Shown piece by piece: positions 53,687 through 61,865 of a DNA stretch of 64,000 nt. Source of the DNA: Streptomyces sp. P3. Lineage in GTDB: Bacteria; Actinomycetota; Actinomycetes; Streptomycetales; Streptomycetaceae. The position numbers were made by a program, and so were the translations under genes. Each line of letters begins with the position of its first letter. Position 1 is the stretch's first letter. The notes under the pieces were generated by a model. That model saw only the letters and a program-made list of their open reading frames with translations. It did not search any database and was not told the DNA's origin. Where the stretch lies: the NCBI RefSeq assembly GCF_003032475.1, contig NZ_CP028369.1, forward strand, positions 9,734,001 to 9,798,000. Reading direction: 5' to 3'.

Positions 53687-54664
53687 ATGAGCACCAGACC
53701 AACCCGCTCGTTACGCGCACTGGCCGTCAGGCTGGTCGTCGTCGCCATGGCCGCCGCAGGCACTCTCACCCTCCAGTCCACCGCCCCGGCGCAGGCCGCG
53801 ACCTGCAACGGGTATGTCGGGCTCACCTTCGACGACGGCCCGTCCGGCAACACCTCCGCCCTGCTCAACGCCCTCAGGCAGAGCGGACTGAGGGCCACGA
53901 TGTTCAACGAGGGTCAGTACGCCGCGGCCAACCCGTCCCTGGTGCGGGCCCAGGTCGACGCCGGTATGTGGGTCGGCAACCACAGCTACACCCACCCGCA
54001 CCTCACCCAGCAGGGCCAGGCGCAGGTCGACTCGGAGGTCTCCCGTACCCAGCAGGCCGTCGCCAACGCGGGCGGCGGGACGCCGAAACTGTTCCGGCCA
54101 CCCTACGGCGAGACCAACTCGACGGTCAGGGCGGTCGAAGCCAGGTACGGTCTGACCGAGATCATCTGGGACGTCGACTCGCAGGACTGGAACGGCGCGA
54201 GTACCGACGCGATCGTGCAGGCCGCCGCCCGGCTCACCAGCGGCCAGGTCATCCTGATGCACGACTGGCCGGCGAACACGCGGGCCGCGGTTCCACGGAT
54301 CGCACAGGGGCTGGCCGCTCGTGGCCTGTGCGCCGGAATGATCTCCCCGCAGACCGGCCGAGCCGTGGCCCCCGACGGTGGCGGCTCCGGTGGGGGCGGC
54401 AGATGCGTGGCAACTCTCTCCGCCGGTCAGCAGTGGAGTGACCGGTACAACCTCAACGTGTCCGTCACCGGAGCCGCCAACTGGATCGTCACCATGAACA
54501 TCGCTTCACCCGCCAGAGTTCTCTCCACCTGGAACGTCAGCGCCACCTACCCGAGCGCACAGATACTGACCGCCAGACCCAACGGCAGCGGTGACACCTT
54601 CGGCGTCACCATTCAGCACAACGGCAACCGGACCTGGCCCAGCGTCTCCTGCGCCGCAGGCTGA
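53687..54664 (+). CDS. axeA: Secreted acetylxylan esterase (CE4) with carbohydrate-binding module
   Basis: This is a 325-residue NodB-fold deacetylase. The signal peptide ends near [17 protein letters not shown] (metal-binding Asp pair), HSYTHPHL (two His), RPPYGETNS and ILMHDWP are the five CE4 motifs. A Gly/Ser linker is followed by a binding module close to that of the upstream xylanase ([23 protein letters not shown]). It removes acetyl groups from xylan and helps the xylanase. ATG 53687 follows TTGGAGGA. It is in an operon with xlnB. Confidence 0.95.
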   Translation: MSTRPTRSLRALAVRLVVVAMAAAGTLTLQSTAPAQAATCNGYVGLTFDDGPSGNTSALLNALRQSGLRATMFNEGQYAAANPSLVRAQVDAGMWVGNHSYTHPHLTQQGQAQVDSEVSRTQQAVANAGGGTPKLFRPPYGETNSTVRAVEARYGLTEIIWDVDSQDWNGASTDAIVQAAARLTSGQVILMHDWPANTRAAVPRIAQGLAARGLCAGMISPQTGRAVAPDGGGSGGGGRCVATLSAGQQWSDRYNLNVSVTGAANWIVTMNIASPARVLSTWNVSATYPSAQILTARPNGSGDTFGVTIQHNGNRTWPSVSCAAG

Positions 54665-54752
54665 CCTGCCGGGCCGCGAGCGGAGCTTTGTGGCGGTGCG
54701 CCGCGGCGGGCCGAAGCCGGTCTGTCGGTCTGCGCGACGTCAGGTCGTAGTC

Positions 54753-54799
54753 GATGTCGGGTCTCCACCCGTGTCTCCACCCGTGGATGACCCGACATC
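54753..54799 (+). terminator. Hairpin after the xylanase operon
   Basis: GATGTCGGGTC (54753-54763) pairs with GACCCGACATC (54789-54799). The loop contains TCCACCCGTG twice. It lies 89 bases beyond the axeA stop and upstream of the convergent gene's end, so it is a likely terminator. Confidence 0.6.
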
Positions 54800-54860
54800 G
54801 GTTCGTCGTCCTTCGGCGGTTCACCGTTGCGGGCACGGCCCGCCTACGCGAACCCCGTCG

Positions 54861-55289
54861 CTAGAGGACAGCGGTCGCCTCGTCGTCGCCGTACCGGAAC
54901 CCGTCGTTGTCGAAGTAGAAGACGGTGACCTCGACCTTGTCCCCCTTGTCGAAGTGCGAGCCTGCGGCCGGGCGCATGGTCACCAGCGCGACATGGTCCT
55001 TGTAGTCGCAGACCAGCTGGTCCTTCTTGACGGTACCCGCAGCGATGGACTGGTCGTGGGAGCTGTGGTTGAGCGTCCTCGCGTTGGCGACGAGTTCGTG
55101 GTCCATGCCGACGTCGCAGGAGTAAGTGACCTTCACCTGCACGCCGGGGGTGCGCAGTGACACCTTCTCGATGGACAGCAGGTTGGCCTTGGCCGCCGCG
55201 GAGGGCGCGGTCACCAGAGCGCCGGCACCCATCAGAAGAACGGTGGCTGCGGTTCCGGCGACGCGCCGACGCAGACTGGATGACGTCAT
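54861..55289 (-). CDS. Small secreted protein, function unknown
   Basis: This is a 142-residue exported protein. A signal peptide (AGTAATVLLMGAGALVTAPSAAA) precedes a beta-rich mature domain (VQVKVTYSCDVGMDHELVANARTLNHS and VEVTVFYFDNDGFRYG) with two Cys, probably a disulfide. It looks like an Ig-like secreted domain seen in many Streptomyces proteins. ATG 55289 is preceded by GGAAGAAACC. Confidence 0.7.
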   Translation of the reverse strand: MTSSSLRRRVAGTAATVLLMGAGALVTAPSAAAKANLLSIEKVSLRTPGVQVKVTYSCDVGMDHELVANARTLNHSSHDQSIAAGTVKKDQLVCDYKDHVALVTMRPAAGSHFDKGDKVEVTVFYFDNDGFRYGDDEATAVL

Positions 55290-55583
55290 CTCGGTTTCTT
55301 CCTTCCCCCTTGCGCGGTCACCCTTTGGTCATGGTGCAGAGAATTCTCCAACTAAGCGGGCAACCACGGCAGTTGACTGATTCGGGCTGAATGCTACGTG
55401 GTTCTGGAGCGGTCTCGGAACCGGATCGCCGACGGGCGCCTCGTGAGGAACACCGCACCCTGCCGGATGAACCATTCCCGGTCCGGCATCGTCAGCCGAG
55501 AGAAGTGGACGCGTTACGGCACGGGGACTCGGCTGGGCCTGTCTCACATTCCGGCTCATCTGGTCTTGTGGCAAGATCGCGGG

Positions 55584-55994
55584 ATGCTACGACTAACCGA
55601 CTTCATCATCGACTGCCCGGACACGATGAAGCTGGCGGCCTTCTACTCCGAGGTGGTGGGGCTCCCGGTCAAGGAGGGCAGTAACGAGGACTGGGCCGGT
55701 ATCCGGTTCGGCGAGATCGAACTGGCCTTCATCCAGGTGGAGGACTACCGTGCCCCGCAGTGGCCCGACAGCGAGCACCCCAAGCAGTTCCACCTCGACT
55801 TCGAAGTCGACGACATCGAGGTCGAACAGCGCCGCGTCCTGGCCCTCGGCGCGACCCTGCAGCGGGACTGCACCGACCCCGACGGCTACGGCTTCCGCGT
55901 CTACGCCGACCCCGTCGGCCACCCTTTCTGCCTCTGCCGCAACAAAGGTGTGATCTGGACCGATCAGGGTCTTCTCTGGCCGAGCACGACGTGA
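55584..55994 (+). CDS. VOC-superfamily (glyoxalase/bleomycin-resistance-like) protein
   Basis: This is a 136-residue VOC-fold protein. DFIIDCPDTMKLAAFYSEVVGLPVKEG starts the first module, and FHLDFEVDDIEVEQRRVLALGAT..RDCTDPDGYGFRVYADPVGHPFCLC the second, with candidate metal ligands His and Glu. It may be a resistance or detoxification protein. ATG 55584 lies six bases after CAAGAT, a -10-like hexamer, so the message could be leaderless. Confidence 0.85.
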   Translation: MLRLTDFIIDCPDTMKLAAFYSEVVGLPVKEGSNEDWAGIRFGEIELAFIQVEDYRAPQWPDSEHPKQFHLDFEVDDIEVEQRRVLALGATLQRDCTDPDGYGFRVYADPVGHPFCLCRNKGVIWTDQGLLWPSTT

Positions 55995-56189
55995 AGCTCG
56001 TTCTGTCCCGGCAGAGCTGTTTGAGAACTCGGGCGGCATGGGGACTTCAGGTGGTCGTAGGTGTGTGACGATCGGGTCGTGTGGGCCCGTAAGGCCTGCG
56101 GCTGCGTGCGGGATCGGACGTGGAGGCAAGAAGGGGCGCCGGGAGCGGGCAGCTGGGGAACAGCACGGCCGGCTCGCCACGACCAGGCC

Positions 56190-56433
56190 CGCCCGTCGGC
56201 GGCCTGGCCGCCGCGGTCGGGCTGCGCCGCATCGGATGGGAAGTAACGCTCGTCGAGCGTGCCTCCACGCTTGAGGACGCGGGGGCGGGCATCTGGCGGC
56301 CGACGGCATCGGCAGCAAAGTGCGCAGCCACCTCTTCCCAGCCCACCCCGGCCCGGTCTGCAGCGGCTCGACGGTGCTGCGCGCCATCGAGTACGACGGA
56401 CATCACTACGTCGGTGTGGACTTGCACCGCTGA
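56190..56433 (+). pseudogene. Decayed FAD-dependent monooxygenase
   Basis: In one frame GGLAAAVGLRRIGWEVTLVERASTLEDAGAGI gives the start of a PHBH-type flavoprotein after its GxGxxG. An adjacent frame then jumps to ADGIGSKVRSHLFPAHPG followed by GSTVLRAI, the middle of the same family, and stops at TGA 56431-56433. A large internal deletion plus frameshift leave less than a quarter of the gene. It is clearly non-functional. Confidence 0.6.
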
Positions 56434-56539
56434 CGGTCGGTGATCGTGCGGCAGGCGGAGGACGGCGTCCAGCTCAGCGCGGTACTCATCCTCAACGACC
56501 CGATGGCGCGCCGTCTGCAGATGGAGCGGGTCGGACGCG

Positions 56540-56732
56540 ACCCCGACGTTGTCTCATGGAGGCCACGTACGGCTGGTACCGGGCGGCCGTTGTCCTGCGG
56601 GCCGCCGGGGCACGCGTTCACCTGGCCCATCCGCTGGGCGTGAAGGGCTTCGCCCACCGGCGTGTGAAGAACGGCATCCGCGACGCCGCCGATCCGGCGG
56701 ACCTGCTGCGGATGGGGCGGCTGCCGGAGTGA
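56540..56732 (+). pseudogene. Fragment of an IS110-family transposase
   Basis: MEATYGWYRAAVVLRAAGARVHLAHPLGVKGFAHRRVKNGIRDAADPADLLRMGRLPE then stop is a piece of the RuvC-like DEDD domain of IS110 transposases (E.TYG.Y...L...G..V.LAHP....KGFA.RRVKNDV.DA..LADLLR.G.LPE). The rest of the element is absent. A preceding frame (DPDVV) implies a frameshift. Confidence 0.65.
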
Positions 56733-56782
56733 CGGCGTGGCGACGGTGGGCAGGGACACGTCGATGCCGAGTGCGCCCGCGG

Positions 56783-56820
56783 GCACTGCCGGACGGGAGC
56801 AGCGTTCCGTCCGGCAGTGC
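56783..56820 (+). terminator. 14-bp hairpin
   Basis: GCACTGCCGGACGG (56783-56796) pairs exactly with 56807-56820 around a 10-base loop. It lies beyond the IS110 fragment and ahead of the DUF4333 gene. It may be an old element end or terminator. Confidence 0.5.
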
Positions 56821-57023
56821 GTGCAGCGGCCGTTCGGGATCCGGCGAGGTACCTGAGGTGTCGTCCGGCCAGGTGTAGGCCCCGCCCGGATCAGAAGGAT
56901 CGGCCGAATGGTCGAGGGCCCCGGTGCTTCCGTCCCTGATTCCGACCGTTCGGCCGAGGCGTGCGCCCGGCGGCGCGGGCGAGGCTGGAGCCGCATCCTC
57001 ACCACGGACGTCAGGAGTACGCG

Positions 57024-57395
57024 ATGCAGCGCAACAAGTTCCTCGTCGGCGCCGTAGGGGGCGCGACCGCAGTGGTCGCGCTCGGTGGAATCGGCACCCA
57101 TCTGCTCTCCGGCACCGAGTCGACCACGGGCCTGGACGCCCAGAGCACCGTGTCGGTGGACGGCCACCGAGCGCTCGCGGCGAACATCGTCGCGGGCCGG
57201 ACCGAGAGCAAGTACCACCCGCTGCCCTGGGTCGGCGACAAGCTCTCCGGCGTCACCTGCCCGACCGGGCTCAAGGCCGTGGCCGGAGCCACCCTCACCT
57301 GCACCGGCAAGAAGAGCGACGGCAAGACGGTCGAGATCCCCGTGCGTGTGACCAAGGCCGGCACCACGAGCATCACCTGGGCGTTCGAGCGCTGA
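57024..57395 (+). CDS. DUF4333-type exported protein
   Basis: This is a 123-residue protein with a short N-terminal hydrophobic segment (LVGAVGGATAVVALGGIG) acting as signal or anchor, then a domain SGVTCPTGLKAVAGATLTCTGKKSDGKTVEIPVRVTK. The CP..L...vG.t..C pattern with two Cys is the DUF4333 signature of actinobacterial secreted proteins; role unknown. ATG 57024 has CAGGAG upstream. Confidence 0.75.
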   Translation: MQRNKFLVGAVGGATAVVALGGIGTHLLSGTESTTGLDAQSTVSVDGHRALAANIVAGRTESKYHPLPWVGDKLSGVTCPTGLKAVAGATLTCTGKKSDGKTVEIPVRVTKAGTTSITWAFER

Positions 57396-57415
57396 GAGGG
57401 AGACGGTCGGGTACG

Positions 57416-57979
57416 TCAGTCCACGATCACTTCGCGGTGCGGTGCTGGAGTGCGACCGACGAGGGCGCCGCCGAAGTTCTCCTCGACCTCGGCCCGCTCC
57501 GTATAGTTCGGGTACCGGTTCGTGCACGAGGTGCCCGCGCTGGAACCGGACATCAGACTCGAGCACGGACCCGGCTTGCGGTCCGGCAGCCCCAGGATGT
57601 GCCCGAGCTCGTGCGCGGAGATACGGACCGTGTCGTAGCCCTGGTCCACGGCCTGACGCCCGATGTACACCGTGCCGCTCCCCAGGGTGGTGGGCAGGGC
57701 CCGAGGCCAGCCGTAGTCCGCGAGGACCCGTATGTTCGCCCGTTGCCCGGCGGCGGCGGGCCGGAGTTCCACGGCGTCGACGCTCTCGTTCCAGATCGCC
57801 GCCCCACGGTCGACGGCGCTGCGGAACTCGGCGGAGCCGCCGGCGTCGTAGGTCAGCACGCGGGTGGCGACCACCCGGGCGCTCGCCACGTGGGGGGCCG
57901 CCGCGGCGTGCCCGCCTGCCATGGCAAACGAGACCAGACAGGCAGCGGCCAGGCCGCCGGTCAGTGTACGGACGTGCAT
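57416..57979 (-). CDS. snpA: Snapalysin-type secreted metalloprotease
   Basis: This is a 187-residue extracellular protease of family M7. A signal peptide (LTGGLAAACLVSFAMAGGHAAAA) and a short pro-part precede a catalytic domain with ISAHELGHILGLPDR, the H-E-x-x-H-x-x-G-x-x-D zinc motif with Asp as third ligand. Cys pairs PCSSLMSG and TSCTNRYP are conserved. Length matches streptomycete small neutral proteases. ATG 57979 follows AAGGAGGTCG. The usual divergent LysR activator is absent. Confidence 0.93.
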   Translation of the reverse strand: MHVRTLTGGLAAACLVSFAMAGGHAAAAPHVASARVVATRVLTYDAGGSAEFRSAVDRGAAIWNESVDAVELRPAAAGQRANIRVLADYGWPRALPTTLGSGTVYIGRQAVDQGYDTVRISAHELGHILGLPDRKPGPCSSLMSGSSAGTSCTNRYPNYTERAEVEENFGGALVGRTPAPHREVIVD

Positions 57980-58220
57980 GATCGACCTCCTTGTGGGGAA
58001 GGTGAGTCGTGCTCATGACATTCACGAAGTCCACTGCCCAAGCGGAGGCCCGACGAATCAGTCGATGTGAGGCGTCGCGTCCCTCGCCACCCCCCTTGCC
58101 GCCCCGTGCACATCGTGTCGCCGGTGATCAACCCGGGTGTGCCCTCAACAGCCCGGATGTGCCCTCGGCTGCTGGTCCCCCGGTGAGGGGAGAGACGGTA
58201 GGGACGTACGGGTCAGGGCG

Positions 58221-58574
58221 TTACGAGCGGTGGACGGTGACGCCGCCTACGAGGCCCCACGCGTCGATGCGCACCGTCGGGCCGCCCGGTTCACTCGGCC
58301 CGTCGTCCTTGACACCGCCCAGACGCAGCCCGCGGACCTCCACCCTGACGTCACGGCGGACCTTGAGACTGACACCGCCGATCAGGCTCAGTTTGGTGAT
58401 GCGCAGCTCGGCGTTGTCGGGGATGTCGACGTCCGTCAGGTCGATGTCCGCGCCGCCGATGAGGGAGGCGGTGACGGTCCGCTCGTGCAGAGTGGCTCCC
58501 GCCAGGCGGTGACCGCCGATCAGGCTCACCTTGACATCGGTCTTCTGCGGGCTCTCCCCGTTGTTCTTCGTCAT
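58221..58574 (-). CDS. LiaF-like / cell-wall-active antibiotic response domain protein
   Basis: This is a 117-residue soluble protein of repeated beta turns: VKVSLIGGHRLAGAT, VTASLIGGADIDLTDV, ITKLSLIGGVSLKVRRDVRVEVRG and AWGLVGGVTVHR. This 'LIGG' repeat is the C-terminal domain of LiaF/DUF2154 proteins. Membrane segments are missing, so it is a cytoplasmic version. ATG 58574 is chosen. The ATGACA palindrome at 58635-58648 lies in its upstream region. Confidence 0.75.
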   Translation of the reverse strand: MTKNNGESPQKTDVKVSLIGGHRLAGATLHERTVTASLIGGADIDLTDVDIPDNAELRITKLSLIGGVSLKVRRDVRVEVRGLRLGGVKDDGPSEPGGPTVRIDAWGLVGGVTVHRS

Positions 58575-58634
58575 GGGAAGTACCGTACGGACGAGGCCGT
58601 GCGGGGTGTCAGTGCCGGTCGTCCGGTGTTGCGT

Positions 58635-58648
58635 ATGACAAGTGTCAT
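58635..58648. promoter_or_regulatory. ATGACA-AG-TGTCAT palindrome upstream of the LiaF-like gene
   Basis: It is a perfect inverted repeat with a 2-base spacer, 61 bases upstream of ATG 58574. The same half-site occurs in the WYL-gene operator at 30489-30505, but there with a 5-base spacer. Probably an operator. Confidence 0.5.
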
Positions 58649-58660
58649 GCCCTCGTCGGC

Positions 58661-58694
58661 CCGGTGCCCGGTGCCCGGTGCCCGGTGCCCGGTG
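58661..58694. repeat. Heptamer tandem repeat (CCGGTGC x4)
   Basis: CCGGTGC is repeated in tandem about four times from 58661, ending in CCGGTGG. It is a GC-rich simple repeat in the gap downstream of the RiPP gene DUF5825; a similar heptamer repeat lies on its other side. Confidence 0.75.
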
Positions 58695-58861
58695 GTCGTC
58701 GGCCCGTGGGTGAGGACCGGCGCGCCGCGTACGAGAACGTGCTCGCCCGCGTTCGTGGACATCCCCGCCGCCCGGCTCGCCGACGCCGTGCCCCGGTCGC
58801 TCGATCAGCACGAGGCGACCGGGGCACGGCCGAGCGCGTGACGGTGGCAGGGCTTGCGCGT

Positions 58862-59521
58862 TCACACGGCCATGGCCTCCTGGAGCCAGCGCGAGACCCG
58901 GTAGGGCAGCCACCAGGCGAGCTCGCCGACGCGCAGGACGAGGTGCTCGGCCGTGAACTCCCGCAGTACGTCGGCGTCCACGTGGGCGTGATGCGCACCC
59001 GTACCGAGAAGGGCGATGGCCTCCCGGTAGCGGGGTTCGTCGGCGGTGAAGCGCCGCAGGTCCCCCCAACGGCGGTCCCGGATCTGGACGAACCCCGGCC
59101 CCTGACGCCAGACGAGCTTGCACAGGTAGTGCCGGGTCCGCCAGGCGTGCAGCGCCTCCTGCACGTCCTCGAGGCCGGTGATCGTGCGCGGCGGCTGCAG
59201 GTGGGACAGGACCTTCCAGTGGTGAGCGGACTCCCGGGGCGAAAGGCGAAGGTCCCAGTCGACGGAGACGGCGCGTGCGGTGAGGTCGCGGACCAGGCAC
59301 AGTCGGTCGACGGCCCGGCGGTGGGCCGCCGGATCGTCGGTGGACAGGTCGACGTCCGCGTCGAGTTCGGCGTGGCGCACACCCAGGTCCCAGAGGCGGT
59401 CGACCTCGTGGGTCCGGGCGGTCACCGGGAGGGATCCCAGCGACATGCCCGGCAGCCGACGGGCCTGCGGGTCGAAGTCGCGCCAGGCGCGTATCGCGAA
59501 GTGCGGTGCGGTGGCTGTCAT
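58862..59521 (-). CDS. DUF5825 family protein of the radical-SAM RiPP cluster
   Basis: This is a 219-residue soluble protein. Strands AVDRLCLVRDLTARAVSVDWDLRL and LEDVQEALHAWRTRHYLCKLVWRQGPGFVQIRDRRWGDLRRFTADEPRYREAI are followed by LREFTAEHLVLRVGELAWWLPYRVSRWLQEAM. This pattern is that of DUF5825, which occurs next to 'RiPP maturation radical SAM C-methyltransferase' genes in actinobacteria. Role unknown, perhaps a precursor-recognition or partner protein. ATG 59521 is chosen. It lies last in the cluster, 97 bases after the maturase. Confidence 0.7.
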   Translation of the reverse strand: MTATAPHFAIRAWRDFDPQARRLPGMSLGSLPVTARTHEVDRLWDLGVRHAELDADVDLSTDDPAAHRRAVDRLCLVRDLTARAVSVDWDLRLSPRESAHHWKVLSHLQPPRTITGLEDVQEALHAWRTRHYLCKLVWRQGPGFVQIRDRRWGDLRRFTADEPRYREAIALLGTGAHHAHVDADVLREFTAEHLVLRVGELAWWLPYRVSRWLQEAMAV

Positions 59522-59538
59522 GTGCGGTCCTTCGTCCG

Positions 59539-59573
59539 GTTCGGGCAGCGGGCAGCGGGCAGCGGGCAGCGGG
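59539..59573. repeat. Heptamer tandem repeat (GGGCAGC x4)
   Basis: GGGCAGC is repeated four times directly upstream of the DUF5825 start, between it and the maturase stop. It could change spacing by slippage and thus tune expression of the downstream gene. Confidence 0.75.
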
Positions 59574-59618
59574 TCGCGGGGAGCCGGCGGTGGCCGTCCG
59601 GCAGGCGTGGACCGGTGC

Positions 59619-61574
59619 TCAGGACGGGACGGGCGCGGGCTGCGTCCCGGCCCCGGTCGCTGCCGTGGTCTCGCCGCGGGCGTGGGTGTGGCGCATGTAG
59701 TCCAGGCGCAGCAGGTCCTGGTTCACGGCGGCGGGGGCGATGTGCACGTACTGGCCCGCGTCGGTGAACACCACACCGTGTGCGACCCACTCCTTGAGCA
59801 GGGCCTCCACGTCCGGCGACGTGCACGACGCGTCGCCTTCGGCCGGGCCGGTGGCGGATGTCAGCTTGCGGTGCAGCGCCGCGACGGTGTGCGGCTGGTC
59901 CAGGAGGCGGAAGGCGGCGGTCTCGAACGGATCGGTGAGCTGCATGGTCCGCCAGGGGAAGGACGGCCGCCTGCTGACCAGCAGGATCCGGTCGCCCAGG
60001 TCGGTGTGGGTGAGGCGGGCGTCGGCATGGTGCTTCTTCCAGGCGGCGATGGCGTCGTTGAGGAGGGCGACCGTCGGTTCGCCGATGCCGCGTTCCGGCG
60101 CCTGGAAGACGTACGCGAGATCGTGCAGTTCCGCCTCGGGCAGGTCGTAGGTGAACAGGTAGTGCTCCTCGGGCCGCAGCCCGGTGAAGCCCAGTTCGGG
60201 CCGCTTGAAGTACGGGCTGAAGCGTTCGATGGCGATACGGGCGGACAGGTCCACCGGCGGGTTGAGGTGTTCCAGGGCGGGGAGTTGACGGATGACGGGT
60301 TCGTAGTCGTCGGCGGTCTCTCCGGGGAAGCCGTGCAGGTAGTTCCATGACACCGACAGCCCGGTCTCGGCCGCGTCGCGGAGCATGCGGACGTTCTGGC
60401 ATCCGCTGACGCCCTTGTCCATGAGGTCGAGGACGCGACTGTTGAGGCTTTCGATGCCCGGCTGGACGTAGATGAGCCCGGCGTCCGCCAGCACCTGCAG
60501 CTGGGGGCGCCGCATGTTGGCCTTGATCTCGATGTGCATGCGCAGGTCGTGGCCGCTGTCGATGATGCGGGGCAGGACGGTGGACAGATAGCGCATGTCC
60601 AGGATGTTGTCGACCACGTACATGTCGAGCACCCGGTGGCGCTCCGCCAGGTCCATGATCTCCCGGTAGAAGGTGTCGGGGCTCTTGCTGCGGAACTCCA
60701 TGAAGGAGCCGTTGAGACCGCAGAAGGTGCAGTGGTGCTTCTCCCCCCACCAGCAGCCGCGCGCACCCTCCACGACCAGCTTCGGCTCCACCCAGTTGCG
60801 TGCCACGGACGCGGCGAGTCTTTCGAAGTAGCCGCTGTAGTCGGGGGGCAGGATCGCCGCGGGCGGCAGCGGTCCGCTCGGCATGGGGTTGGCCAGATGC
60901 CGGGAGTCCGGCGTGCGGTGGCACAGCCCCGGGACGTCGGCCGCGGCCGTGGGGTCGCCGTCGCGCAGTGCGGTCAGCAGCCGGGGGAAGGCGTCCTCGC
61001 CCTCGCCGCGGACCACGTAGTCCACGAAGGGGAAGTTGCGGTGCACGGCGGCGCCCTGCTCGGCGTCGCAGTTGGCCCCGCCCATGACGGTCACGACGTG
61101 CGGGGCGAGGCGCTTGATCTGCCGGGCCGCCGCCAGCGCCGCGGTGTTCTGCTGGAAGGTGGAGGTGAACCCGACCACGTCGGGCTGCAGATCCACCGCA
61201 CGACGGGCCACGTCCGCGACGAACTCGGGCACGAGGCGGTGCAGTTCGCGGGTCATGCGCATCCGGGAGCGGCGCAGCTTCGACGTCATCACGTCGACGA
61301 ACTCGGACTCCCTCCACTCCGGGTCGTCGTAGAGCGCCGAGGAGAACACCCAGTCACCGCAGCCGAGGAAGTAGGAGGACAGGGCGTAGTACTCGTAGTC
61401 CTCGGCGGTGAACTCGGTGCGGTTGGTGATCCAGTCGGTGAACTCCAGATTGGCGTGCAGCACCTCGCACGTCGCGTCCTGGACTTTGTCGTCGACGCTT
61501 CGTTTCAGGATGCCGAGCGCCAGTGAGGGCAGGTCGATCGGGGACCAGGGCATGTTGACGAGAAGAACGCGCAC
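59619..61574 (-). CDS. B12-binding radical SAM enzyme, RiPP maturase (C-methyltransferase type)
   Basis: This is a protein of about 651 residues. The N-terminal part (to about 200) is a cobalamin-binding-like domain (VLLVNMPWSPIDLPSLALGIL... and VVTVMGGANCD). The radical SAM domain starts near 270 with C-x7-C-x2-C (GCWWGEKHHCTFCGLNG), as in TIGR03975-type peptide maturases, followed by MYVVDNILDMRYL. C-terminal part: YLFTYDLPEAELHDLAYVFQAPERG. Enzymes of this class methylate unactivated carbons in a precursor peptide. GTG 61574 has AAGGAG upstream; 61592 is longer. Confidence 0.85.
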   Translation of the reverse strand: MRVLLVNMPWSPIDLPSLALGILKRSVDDKVQDATCEVLHANLEFTDWITNRTEFTAEDYEYYALSSYFLGCGDWVFSSALYDDPEWRESEFVDVMTSKLRRSRMRMTRELHRLVPEFVADVARRAVDLQPDVVGFTSTFQQNTAALAAARQIKRLAPHVVTVMGGANCDAEQGAAVHRNFPFVDYVVRGEGEDAFPRLLTALRDGDPTAAADVPGLCHRTPDSRHLANPMPSGPLPPAAILPPDYSGYFERLAASVARNWVEPKLVVEGARGCWWGEKHHCTFCGLNGSFMEFRSKSPDTFYREIMDLAERHRVLDMYVVDNILDMRYLSTVLPRIIDSGHDLRMHIEIKANMRRPQLQVLADAGLIYVQPGIESLNSRVLDLMDKGVSGCQNVRMLRDAAETGLSVSWNYLHGFPGETADDYEPVIRQLPALEHLNPPVDLSARIAIERFSPYFKRPELGFTGLRPEEHYLFTYDLPEAELHDLAYVFQAPERGIGEPTVALLNDAIAAWKKHHADARLTHTDLGDRILLVSRRPSFPWRTMQLTDPFETAAFRLLDQPHTVAALHRKLTSATGPAEGDASCTSPDVEALLKEWVAHGVVFTDAGQYVHIAPAAVNQDLLRLDYMRHTHARGETTAATGAGTQPAPVPS

Positions 61575-61623
61575 GGTGGGCTCCTTGCGCACGGGCGGCT
61601 GGCGGGACGGGAGGCGCGGGGGA

Positions 61624-61659
61624 GCCCGGCCGGCCCTTGTCGCGTCGGGCCGGCCGGGC
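61624..61659 (-). terminator. 13-bp hairpin between precursor and maturase genes
   Basis: GCCCGGCCGGCCC (61624-61636) pairs exactly with 61647-61659 around a 10-base loop. It lies 7 bases after the precursor stop and before the maturase start. It probably acts as partial terminator or mRNA stabiliser, giving more precursor than enzyme. Confidence 0.65.
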
Positions 61660-61665
61660 CGTGGG

Positions 61666-61788
61666 TCACTCCTCGTCGTCGCTCTCGGCGGCGTTGCGGA
61701 ACGGGATCGTGATCGTGATGCCGATGCCCGGCTTGCGGTTCTCCTCGTCGCCCGCGAGCGGGTCGTTGTGGATGATGTCCTTCTGCAT
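61666..61788 (-). CDS. Candidate RiPP precursor peptide (40 residues)
   Basis: The peptide begins MQKDIIHNDPLAGDEENRKPGI. A core-like stretch GIGITITIPFRN follows, and the peptide ends in an acidic tail ESDDEE. There is no signal peptide. It is immediately upstream of the radical SAM maturase and downstream of the S9 peptidase, with a perfect AAGGAGGAC ribosome site at ideal distance, so it is surely translated. Ile/Thr-rich residues are suitable targets for C-methylation. Its small size and context support a precursor; no database homology is claimed. Confidence 0.75.
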   Translation of the reverse strand: MQKDIIHNDPLAGDEENRKPGIGITITIPFRNAAESDDEE

Positions 61789-61865
61789 GGTCGTCCTCCT
61801 TCTCGGGTTCACGGCATGTGCTTCGGGCCGGTGGTGCTGTGCACGACCCGGTCCCGTTGCGTCGG

